DNA from: an uncultured Tenacibaculum sp.
GTDB lineage: Bacteria; Bacteroidota; Bacteroidia; Flavobacteriales; Flavobacteriaceae
Direction of reading: 5' to 3'
NCBI GenBank assembly: GCA_947496185.1
Contig: CANMCD010000014.1
Coordinates: 40,873-104,872, forward strand
DNA: 64,000 bases
Part shown: piece by piece, positions 1 to 7,194 of the stretch
Layout: each line of letters begins with the position of its first letter
Position numbering within the stretch: the stretch's first letter is position 1
Position numbers and translations under genes: made by a program
Notes under the pieces: generated by a model
The model's database searches: none
What the model was told of the DNA's origin: nothing
Seen by the model: the letters and a program-made list of their open reading frames with translations, nothing else

Positions 1-221
1 GCACAAATATCACACAAAACAGTGTCTGAAATATTATGACACTTGGTACAAGAATTTACTGTATTTCGAAATTGTTGCAATGCCTCAGTTAAATATTTTG
101 TATTTTCTTTAGGCTGTTTCAATAAATGTAATACCAGCCTTAACGCCGTTCTTTTCCCTATCCCTGGCAACCTACTCACCTCATTTACCGCCTTTTCCAA
201 TAATTTCGAAGAAAATTCCAT
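1..221 (-). CDS. recR: Recombination protein RecR, N-terminal part (cut by window edge)
   Basis: Reading the minus strand from an ATG at 221-219 gives 73 codons with no stop up to the window edge. The product begins [29 protein letters not shown], with the [14 protein letters not shown] helix-hairpin-helix segment of RecR at about residues 16-29 and the start of its C4 zinc finger ([16 protein letters not shown]) at about residues 58-73. RecR acts with RecF and RecO to load RecA on gapped DNA. The Toprim domain lies outside the window. The gene is divergent from pepD, with 74 bp between the two start codons. A 94-residue open frame on the plus strand over the same bases is an antisense shadow. 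The identification is firm from the two motifs. Confidence 0.93.
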   Translation of the reverse strand, partial: MEFSSKLLEKAVNEVSRLPGIGKRTALRLVLHLLKQPKENTKYLTEALQQFRNTVNSCTKCHNISDTVLCDIC

Positions 222-295
222 TTTACAAAATTACAACTTATCTAAATTTCATCCTAAAATAACTAACTTTGATACCTTAAAATTAAAACATACTA

Positions 296-1759
296 ATGAA
301 TTCAGAAATACGAAGTTTAGAACCTAAAGCTGTTTGGAATCATTTTGCGGATTTAAATGCCGTCCCTCGTCCTTCTAAAAAAGAAGAAAGAGTCATTCAG
401 TTTATGGTGGATTTTGGTAATAAATTGAACCTTAACACAAGTGTTGATGAAGTAGGAAATGTAATCATACGAAAGCCTGCATCTAAAGGAATGGAAGACA
501 GGAAAACGGTTGTAATGCAAAGCCATCTTGATATGGTTCATCAAAAAAACTCAGATACTGTTTTCGATTTTGATAAAGAAGGAATTAAAATGTATGTTGA
601 TAACGATTGGGTAAAAGCTGAGGGGACTACGCTTGGAGCAGATAATGGTCTTGGCGTTGCTGCTATTATGGCTGTTTTATCCTCTACAGATATTGCACAC
701 CCTCCTATTGAGGCACTTTTTACTATTGATGAAGAAACAGGTATGACGGGTGCTATGGGACTTAAAGGAGGTGTTTTGACAGGAGAAATACTTTTAAACC
801 TTGATACTGAAGAAGATGATGAAATCGGAATGGGGTGTGCAGGGGGTATTGATATTACAGCTACAAGAACCTATACGGAAGAAGAAACGCCTGATAATGT
901 AACGGCTTATGAAATTTCTATTACGGGACTTCAAGGCGGACATTCTGGTATGGATATTCATAAAGGACTAGGAAATGCCAACAAAATAATGAATCGTTTA
1001 TTATTTGATGGTTTTACCAATTATGGACTACGAATTAATGAAATCGACGGTGGAAGTTTACGCAATGCCATTCCTCGTGAAAGTTTTGCTTTAATCACTG
1101 TAGATAATGTATCAAAAGATGCTTTTCTTTTTGAAATAAATGAGCAAATTACTACTATAAAGACTGAATTTAAAACAATTGAGACAAACCTATCAATTGA
1201 TGTAAAAGAAGCTCAATTACCCAATAAAGTAATTGATTTAGGCGTTCAAGAAGGGTTTATCAAAGCCGTTTATACCGCTTTAAATGGTGTATATCGAATG
1301 AGTCCTGATATTGAAGGTTTGGTAGAAACTTCAAATAATATTGCGCGTATTATTGCAAAAGACGGTGAAATTTCAATAGGTTGTTTGACACGTTCTTCTT
1401 CTGAAACTAATAAAATGGATTTGGCAAATTCATTACGTGCCGCCTTTGAATTGGCTGGATTTACTGTTGAGTTTTCTGGTGCTTATCCAGGATGGCTTCC
1501 TAATTTAGACTCTGAAATTGTAAACTTAGCCTCAAAACTATACGAAGAATTACACCAAGAAAAACCTCATGTTGCTGCTTGTCATGCAGGTTTGGAATGC
1601 GGTATCTTAGGACAAAACTACCCTAACATGGATATGATTTCTTTTGGGCCTAATATCAAAGGAGCACACTCACCTGATGAACGTGCACAAATTTCTTCTA
1701 CCAAGAAGTTTTGGAACTTTTTAGTGCAAATTTTAAAACATATTCCTATTGTAGGATAA
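296..1759 (+). CDS. pepD: Aminoacyl-histidine dipeptidase (Xaa-His dipeptidase, M20C)
   Basis: A cytosolic zinc dipeptidase of peptidase family M20C, which cleaves Xaa-His and other dipeptides. The 487-residue length is normal for PepD. The metal-site segments of the family are visible: SHLDMVH with H77 and D79, the bridging aspartate in GADNG (D116), the catalytic glutamate pair in DEETG (E146/E147), the NLDTEE segment (D170) and a C-terminal histidine in GAHSPDE (H458). There is no signal peptide, as expected for intracellular peptide turnover. The start ATG at 296 follows a stretch of A-rich sequence and gives the usual N-terminus. A terminator-like hairpin follows the stop codon by about 20 bases. 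Confidence 0.95.
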   Translation: MNSEIRSLEPKAVWNHFADLNAVPRPSKKEERVIQFMVDFGNKLNLNTSVDEVGNVIIRKPASKGMEDRKTVVMQSHLDMVHQKNSDTVFDFDKEGIKMYVDNDWVKAEGTTLGADNGLGVAAIMAVLSSTDIAHPPIEALFTIDEETGMTGAMGLKGGVLTGEILLNLDTEEDDEIGMGCAGGIDITATRTYTEEETPDNVTAYEISITGLQGGHSGMDIHKGLGNANKIMNRLLFDGFTNYGLRINEIDGGSLRNAIPRESFALITVDNVSKDAFLFEINEQITTIKTEFKTIETNLSIDVKEAQLPNKVIDLGVQEGFIKAVYTALNGVYRMSPDIEGLVETSNNIARIIAKDGEISIGCLTRSSSETNKMDLANSLRAAFELAGFTVEFSGAYPGWLPNLDSEIVNLASKLYEELHQEKPHVAACHAGLECGILGQNYPNMDMISFGPNIKGAHSPDERAQISSTKKFWNFLVQILKHIPIVG

Positions 1760-1778
1760 CAAATATTTGAATAAGTAC

Positions 1779-1810
1779 AAAAACCACAGCGTAAAAGTTG
1801 TGGTTTTTTA
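1779..1810 (+). terminator. Intrinsic terminator after pepD
   Basis: An inverted repeat AAACCACA (1781-1788) / TGTGGTTT (1799-1806) with a 10-base loop is followed by a T run. It lies 20 bases past the pepD stop and just before the next start codon, so it probably separates pepD transcripts from the two genes that follow. Confidence 0.75.
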
Positions 1811-1824
1811 GTTAAATTTACTAA

Positions 1825-2427
1825 ATGAACTTTTTAGCACATCTTTATCTTTCTGGAAATGATGAAAAAATGATGATTGGTAACTTTATCGCGGATCATA
1901 TTAAAGGTAATAAATTCCTTCATTACGATACAGACATCCAACATGGAATACTTTTGCATAGGGCTATTGATACCTTTACAGACAGTCATCCTATTGTTAG
2001 GATCAGTAAACGTAGGTTAGACAAAAGATATGGTCATTATGGTGGTATAATTATTGATATTTTTTACGATCATTTCTTAGCGATCGATTGGAAAAAATAT
2101 TCCGAAATTCCGCTGGATGTGTATATCAATTCTGTACACGAGTTGTTACAGAGAAATTATGATATACTCCCGCAAATTACGAAAGAAGTACTACCCGATA
2201 TGATTAAAAATAATTGGTTGTATAACTATCAATTCGCCAAAGGAATTCAGGCTATCCTTAATCGAACAAATGACCGAACACAAGGAAAATCTCAAATGCA
2301 TTTGGCTACGGAAGATTTACTCAATCAATACGATCTTTTTCAGGAGGATTTTGAAGTGTTTTTTGAAGAACTTCGCGCTTATAGTAACAAAAAATCAAAA
2401 GAACTAAAAAACACAGGTAGGTTATGA
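1825..2427 (+). CDS. DUF479 / AcpH-like acyl carrier protein phosphodiesterase
   Basis: This 200-residue protein belongs to the DUF479 family, whose E. coli member AcpH removes phosphopantetheine from acyl carrier protein. Family hallmarks are the N-terminal MNFLAHLYLS, the GNFIADHIKG segment at about residues 18-27 and the GILLHRAIDTFTDSHP segment at about 40-55. These supply the histidines and aspartates of an HD-like metal site. Flavobacterial members are widespread but their substrate has not been firmly shown, so the function is inferred from the family. The stop overlaps the ATG of the following gene by four bases (ATGA type), indicating a two-gene operon with the gamma-glutamyltransferase. 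Confidence 0.8.
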   Translation: MNFLAHLYLSGNDEKMMIGNFIADHIKGNKFLHYDTDIQHGILLHRAIDTFTDSHPIVRISKRRLDKRYGHYGGIIIDIFYDHFLAIDWKKYSEIPLDVYINSVHELLQRNYDILPQITKEVLPDMIKNNWLYNYQFAKGIQAILNRTNDRTQGKSQMHLATEDLLNQYDLFQEDFEVFFEELRAYSNKKSKELKNTGRL

Positions 2428-4112
2428 AACGATTTTTAATTTGTTTTTTCGTATTACTACTTTCTAACTGTAAACAAACAGTAAAAAAAGAAACGATATC
2501 TGGATTAATAACAGATAAAGCTATGGTAGTATCTGCTCGAAAAGAAGCTTCAGAAATTGGGGTTGCTATTTTAAAAAAAGGTGGAAACGCTTTTGATGCA
2601 ATGGTAGCTACGGAACTGGCCTTAGCGGTTTCTTATCCTTATGCAGGCAATATTGGTGGCGGTGGATTTATGATCTATCGTACAAACTCGGGTGAAATCG
2701 GTGCCTTAGATTATCGTGAAAAAGCCCCTATGACTGCGCATAGAGATATGTATTTAGATTCACTTGGCAACATTATACCTAATAAAAGTATAGAAGGAGC
2801 TACTGCAGTTGGTGTTCCCGGAACTGTTGCTGGTGTGTTTGAAGCCCATAAAAAATTTGGTTCGCTTCCGATTAAAGATATTATAGCTCCCGTTATTGAA
2901 TTAGCCAACAAAGGAGTTATCGTTACTGAAAAACAAGAAAAAAGATTAAAAAAACACCGTAACAGTCTATTAAAAGTAAATAAAGACACGATATTATTAG
3001 CACACCACTGGAAAAAAGGAGACACCATCAAATACAAAGCGTTAGCAACAACATTAACACGTATTCAACAACATGGTCGTGATGAGTTTTATAAAGGAGA
3101 GACCGCTAAAAAACTGACTCGCTTTTTACAAGAAAATGGCGGATACATAACAGAAAAAGACTTAGCTAATTATGAAGCTAAATGGCGAACTCCTATTACC
3201 TTTACCTACGATGACCTACGTGTTATTTCTATGTCTCCACCCTCTAGTGGAGGAATTTGTTTGGCACAAATCATGAATGCAATTGAACCTTTTGATTTAC
3301 ATAAATTCAAGCATAACACTGCAAAATCAATTCAAGTAATTACAGAAGCAGAACGTAGGGCTTATGCGGATAGAAGTCATTTTTTAGGAGATCCTGACTT
3401 TGTTAAAGTCCCCATTAATAAACTAATTGATAAAAATTACAGCAAAGAACGCATGCAGGATTTCTCTTTTAATAAAGCCACGCCTTCAAAAAAGATATCT
3501 CATGGTGATATTAACTTTTCAGAAAGTAATGAAACCACCCACTACTCTATCGTAGATTCTTTCGGAAACGCTATTTCTGCAACAACGACAATTAATGCAG
3601 CTTATGGTTCTAAATTATATTGTTCGGAATTGGGCTTTTTCCTAAACAATGAAATGGATGACTTTAGTAGTAAACCTGGTACCCCAAACATGTTTGGACT
3701 CATTGGTGCTAAGGCAAATGAAATTGCTCCTCAAAAACGTATGTTAAGTTCTATGACACCAACCATTGTTGAAAAAAACGGAAAATTATGGATGTTAGTA
3801 GGAACCCCTGGTGGGTCTACTATTATTACTTCTGTTTTACAAACCATTTTAAATGTCCATGAATTTAAGATGGGTATGCAAGAAGCGGTAAACCAACCTC
3901 GATTTCATCACCAGTGGTTACCTGATGATATTAAAATGGAACCCAAGGGGTTTTCCTTGGCTGTAAAAAGGAAGCTTCAAAAGTTAGGATATCAAATTGA
4001 TGAGACAAATTCACCTGTTATTGGAAAAGTAGATGCCATTTTGGTTTTAGATAGTGGAAAATTAGAAGGCGGAGCGGACAAACGTGGTGATGATACAGCC
4101 GTAGGCTATTAA
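2424..4112 (+). CDS. ggt: Gamma-glutamyltransferase, lipoprotein form
   Basis: A self-processing N-terminal nucleophile hydrolase that transfers or hydrolyses the gamma-glutamyl group of glutathione and related peptides. The 562-residue length is normal. The autocleavage and nucleophile site is the TTHYSIVD motif with T371 as the predicted N-terminal threonine of the small subunit. The AGNIGGGGF segment at about residue 75 and the PGGSTI segment near 456 are also typical. The N-terminus MKRFLICFFVLLLSNC is a lipoprotein signal with a predicted lipidated cysteine at residue 16, so the enzyme should be membrane-anchored in the periplasm. Its start codon overlaps the DUF479 stop, so the two are probably co-transcribed. 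Confidence 0.93.
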   Translation: MKRFLICFFVLLLSNCKQTVKKETISGLITDKAMVVSARKEASEIGVAILKKGGNAFDAMVATELALAVSYPYAGNIGGGGFMIYRTNSGEIGALDYREKAPMTAHRDMYLDSLGNIIPNKSIEGATAVGVPGTVAGVFEAHKKFGSLPIKDIIAPVIELANKGVIVTEKQEKRLKKHRNSLLKVNKDTILLAHHWKKGDTIKYKALATTLTRIQQHGRDEFYKGETAKKLTRFLQENGGYITEKDLANYEAKWRTPITFTYDDLRVISMSPPSSGGICLAQIMNAIEPFDLHKFKHNTAKSIQVITEAERRAYADRSHFLGDPDFVKVPINKLIDKNYSKERMQDFSFNKATPSKKISHGDINFSESNETTHYSIVDSFGNAISATTTINAAYGSKLYCSELGFFLNNEMDDFSSKPGTPNMFGLIGAKANEIAPQKRMLSSMTPTIVEKNGKLWMLVGTPGGSTIITSVLQTILNVHEFKMGMQEAVNQPRFHHQWLPDDIKMEPKGFSLAVKRKLQKLGYQIDETNSPVIGKVDAILVLDSGKLEGGADKRGDDTAVGY

Positions 4113-4120
4113 TGAAATAA

Positions 4121-4138
4121 ATAAGAGTAAGCTCTTAT
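4121..4138 (+). terminator. Weak terminator-like hairpin after ggt
   Basis: ATAAGAG (4121-4127) and CTCTTAT (4132-4138) can pair around a TAAG loop nine bases after the ggt stop. There is no clear T run after it, so it is only a candidate terminator or 3'-end stabiliser. Confidence 0.35.
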
Positions 4139-4241
4139 AAATATTTAAGGGATTTTTTCAAAAGGGGAACTCATTTGAAAATATGTTGTCAATTTAAACA
4201 CTAAGTGAAAAAAGGGAAGTCTTCAATAAAAAACAACAAAC

Positions 4242-5411
4242 TCATGAATTTGTTATTTTATTTATAAACTTTAAAAGTTGATTTTCAGAAACATGTTCCA
4301 TTGTGAATACATGTGTACATTTAATACCATCCTTATTATTATAAATTGGTAAATGATATTCATTTATAATTTCATTTTTTGGTGCTTCAAAATATACACA
4401 GGGAGAATATTTATTATTTAAAACTTTTTTAATCCCATTTTCAACCAATTTCTCAGCAAACCAATTTGCTTTTTGAATTACTCTTTCCGTACGGAAAACC
4501 ATTCCTTCAAAGCCATATTTTTTTAGTTTAAAATAGGTAATTAAAGGAGATAGCCCATCTCTTGATCCAGGAATCGTAGAGTCGTTAGAACTGTAATCAG
4601 CAATAAAAGGAATATTTTTAATAGTGTTAAGAACTGATTTCCTAATAATAAAAATTGATCCTGGAACTGGAATCCCTAGTCTTTTGTGGAAACTTGTAGA
4701 AATACTATCTATTTGTGGAATTCTAAAATCCAAAATTAACTCATCATTGGTTATGAAAGGAGTAATTAAGCCTCCTAAAGCAGCATCCAAATGCAAATAG
4801 TAATTTTCTTTTTGAAATCCTACATGATCAATAACGTCTAAAAGTCTTTGTACATCATCATAAGCTCCTTTTGAAACTGTACCTGAGCAAAAGAAAAATA
4901 TAAGTTTTTCAGTCTTACCAATACTACGTAACACATTTTCAAAACCCTCAACATCAATCTCTCCTTGTTGATTTGTTTTTACTTGTATTACGTTTTTTAA
5001 ACGTACAATTTTTGCTGCCTTAATAATACTATTGTGAGCGTCTTCTGAAGTAATTAATGTAGCATTATTCGTTAGAATAGTAGCAGCAAAATGCAATGCT
5101 TGTAAATTGGAAATAGAAGATCCAGAAGTATAATACCCCCATGCATCTTCAATATTTATATTTAGCAGTTCTGACATAAGATGCACTAGCTTTTGCTCAT
5201 AATTAAAAGTGTGTAGATGCCCTCCTTTTCCTGTGAATGGATCTCCTAAATTATTTAATGTATGTTTTAAAAAAGGACCAAATTCCAAGCAATCAGTCGT
5301 TTCTTGATTCATTTGAATTCCAAAACATTTATTTTTTTCTTCATCTAAGAATTTCATGAATAAATTTAACTCCTCTTTATAGTCATATTGTGTGACTGTC
5401 ATTTTTTCCAT
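4242..5411 (-). CDS. PLP-dependent group II decarboxylase, histidine decarboxylase-like
   Basis: A 389-residue pyridoxal-phosphate enzyme close in length to the bacterial PLP-type histidine decarboxylases (about 380 residues). Visible signatures are the glycine-rich WGYYTSGSSISN segment near residue 92, the cofactor-binding DAALGGLITPF (HLDAALGG) segment and the Schiff-base lysine in TSFHKRLGIPVPG, K243. The SGTVSKGAYDD segment matches the IGTTVRGAVDD region of known histidine decarboxylases. If it acts on histidine it would make histamine and CO2, but the substrate cannot be fixed from sequence alone; other aromatic or aliphatic amino acids remain possible. The gene stands alone, with no adjacent amino acid/amine antiporter, between ggt and the lipoprotein duplication. 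It has no signal peptide. Confidence 0.78.
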   Translation of the reverse strand: MEKMTVTQYDYKEELNLFMKFLDEEKNKCFGIQMNQETTDCLEFGPFLKHTLNNLGDPFTGKGGHLHTFNYEQKLVHLMSELLNINIEDAWGYYTSGSSISNLQALHFAATILTNNATLITSEDAHNSIIKAAKIVRLKNVIQVKTNQQGEIDVEGFENVLRSIGKTEKLIFFFCSGTVSKGAYDDVQRLLDVIDHVGFQKENYYLHLDAALGGLITPFITNDELILDFRIPQIDSISTSFHKRLGIPVPGSIFIIRKSVLNTIKNIPFIADYSSNDSTIPGSRDGLSPLITYFKLKKYGFEGMVFRTERVIQKANWFAEKLVENGIKKVLNNKYSPCVYFEAPKNEIINEYHLPIYNNKDGIKCTHVFTMEHVSENQLLKFINKITNS

Positions 5412-5540
5412 TTATGTTATGTTGATTTTCTAATTATGGGACTAGACATTCAAAAAATTCCTCAAGCATATTAAAAAATATACTCAAGAAATTTTTGTCG
5501 TTAAAAAATAGAACTAAACTATTTTATATGTTATAATTAA

Positions 5541-6334
5541 TTATTTTTCGATTAATCTTAAATTTAATCTAAATTGTGATTTAATTTTAAGGTAAGGACT
5601 ACGAGCACTTACCATACTAATCCTTTTACCTATTCTTTGGTAACTTCTAATATTCGAAAGTGTATTTATGATGTTCGCAGCATAATCATCTCTTTTATCA
5701 GCGCAATAATCACTTGTTTTAGAAAAACGACTAGTATCAAATTTAATTTTAAAACCTTCTTGTTCTGTGATTTTTATATTTGAGTGTGAGTTACACCCTT
5801 GTACAATAACGTCTCCATTCTTCTTAATTCTAACCGTTAACCCTCTTTGATTTCTCGGAGTATTATCACTACTAGTAACTTGCCAAAGCCCTACTAATTC
5901 AGAATCAATAGTAGTATTGGTATTTGTTGGAGGAAAAACAACTACACTGCCACATATTCCATATACTTGATAGTCAAGTATAAAAACGCCTGTTCTATTT
6001 TTCTTTACTATTGCATAAGTTTTATTTCCAAATTTGTATTTAAATTTAGAGTTTATTACAGTAGCTCTATTATAAATATCAAAACGAGTTATAAAACGTA
6101 AATCACTACAATCTACTGTTTTAAACGGTAATCTTCTTCCTGATGCTGCCTTAGATGCTTTTTCACTATCTTCTAAAAAGCTTTCTATCATCGTTGAAAA
6201 TTCTTCTTCTATGTTGCTTTCTAACGTTATATTTTCATTAAGGGATTCATCATTAGAGGAACAAGAGAAAAAAATGCAGTAACACATAACCCTACTGCTA
6301 ATAATGTTTTAATCGATTTTAAAGTTTTCTTCAT
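5541..6334 (-). pseudogene. META-like lipoprotein, frameshifted in its signal peptide (left copy)
   Basis: The paralogue at 7280-8119 shows the ancestral start here at 6334 (ATG AAG AAA ACT). Read from that ATG, the frame shifts at a run of seven A on the plus strand (6268-6274), where the paralogue has eight. The signal peptide therefore runs into the wrong frame, while the remaining 245 or so codons are intact and would encode the mature lipoprotein from the lipobox FFSCSSN onward. An internal ATG at 6287 gives a 248-residue frame but no usable signal sequence. The mature part contains a segment resembling META/HslJ domains: LVGLW, GLTVRI, a GCN motif and a terminal KRISM strand at about residues 130-225. 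Function is unknown; META-type lipoproteins act at the cell envelope. The single-base loss in a homopolymer suggests phase variation, a fresh mutation or a sequencing error. Confidence 0.8.
6268..6274 (-). repeat. Homopolymer tract causing the frameshift (7 vs 8 bases)
   Basis: A run of seven A (seven T in the coding strand) lies inside the signal-peptide codons of the left lipoprotein copy. The right copy has eight at 8052-8059 and is in frame. Tract length therefore sets whether the lipoprotein is made. Confidence 0.8.
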
Positions 6335-6473
6335 TTTTTATTATTTTAGTTTTTTACTTTAAATAAGTTCTATTTTTTTAACTAATAGTAGCGTTTCTAC
6401 AAACTAATTTCAGTGATTAAAAAAAAACAAACTGATTTAATTATAAAATCTAGGTGTTATGAAAACACGCCAA

Positions 6474-6507
6474 TTATTGATTATTGATTATTGATTATTG
6501 ATTATTA
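6474..6507. repeat. Heptamer tandem repeat (TTATTGA)x4 upstream of the left lipoprotein
   Basis: Four perfect copies of TTATTGA (6474-6501) plus a partial fifth lie about 140 bases upstream of the lipoprotein start. The same spot in the right copy (8261-8273) holds one full unit and the partial one. The difference shows that the array length changes by slippage. It could alter promoter spacing. Confidence 0.85.
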
Positions 6508-6951
6508 AAATTTAAATGGACTTAAATTATAGTTGGAGGGGGAGTTGATAAGGTTACAATGCTAAATTTATTTGTAGAATCTAAACAAGAAATACTCATA
6601 CATACTTAACTATAAATTATTTAGCACGGCGAAAGTATACAATATATCTTAAATGAATCAAAACATAAGTTTTAATTAACTAATATTTAACATTATTAAT
6701 TTTCATATTCAAACAAACCTATAACGTTAAGATAATATGACAATTACCCTACAAAACTATAAGGTATTCCTCATTTTTAATACTAAAAAGAACCTTATAC
6801 GCTAGGTTAGAATCGTGCACTGGTACTGATTTATAGTTTCTTTATAAGCATCTTGGTTAAATACTTCTCCTATGATACTGACTTACTAGGTTGAAGAAAA
6901 ATTTTAGTCAATTAATTTGACTGAAAGATTATTCTAACAGCCATTGTATCT

Positions 6952-7005
6952 CAGCGAATTGATATAATAAGTGTTGGGCTTAATTTAATAAAAAGAACTT
7001 TTAAT
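6952..7005 (+). pseudogene. Decayed 5' fragment of trmD
   Basis: The bases GCGAATTGATATAATAA at 6954-6970 match codons 1-6 of the intact trmD at 8712, and weaker similarity continues to about 7005 (TTAATTTAATAA against the trmD TGAATTAATAAG). The start codon is gone (CAG in place of ATG) and stops have accumulated. It marks the right end of the left duplication copy and shows that the duplication included the start of trmD. Confidence 0.8.
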
Positions 7006-7194
7006 AACTTAAATTAAACACAACAAGTTAAGTTATAAGAGTCTTGATACGAGAAAAATCTTGATTCATTTAGGTAGCTTATTCATGAATAACAAACAAT
7101 AATAAAGAAAGCCTTTTTTATAGTAAAAGAATGAGAATAAAACACCTTTTATCTAAATCAAGTTGGTATATTTTACGTATTCATATGTAGCACC

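Larger units (their letters stand above)
5453..7005. repeat. Left copy of a ~1.55 kb tandem segmental duplication
   Basis: This segment aligns with 7195-8765 from the shared left edge AAAAATTCCTCAAGCA through a lipoprotein gene, about 600 bp of its upstream region and the first bases of trmD. The two copies lie in the same orientation with about 190 bp of unrelated sequence between them. Identity in the non-coding part is high but broken by many substitutions and small indels, so the duplication is not recent. There are no terminal inverted repeats and no transposase, so this is a segmental duplication and not an insertion sequence. Confidence 0.88.

Noticed and set aside
43-327. Open frame of 94 codons on the plus strand at the left edge
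   Set aside because: It lies antisense to the recR start, whose protein motifs are clear, and it overlaps the pepD start in another frame.
5453-5510. CTCAAG...CTCAAG sequence after the decarboxylase region as a terminator hairpin
   Set aside because: The two CTCAAG elements are direct, not inverted; only weak AT pairing is possible. It is treated as the edge of the duplication.
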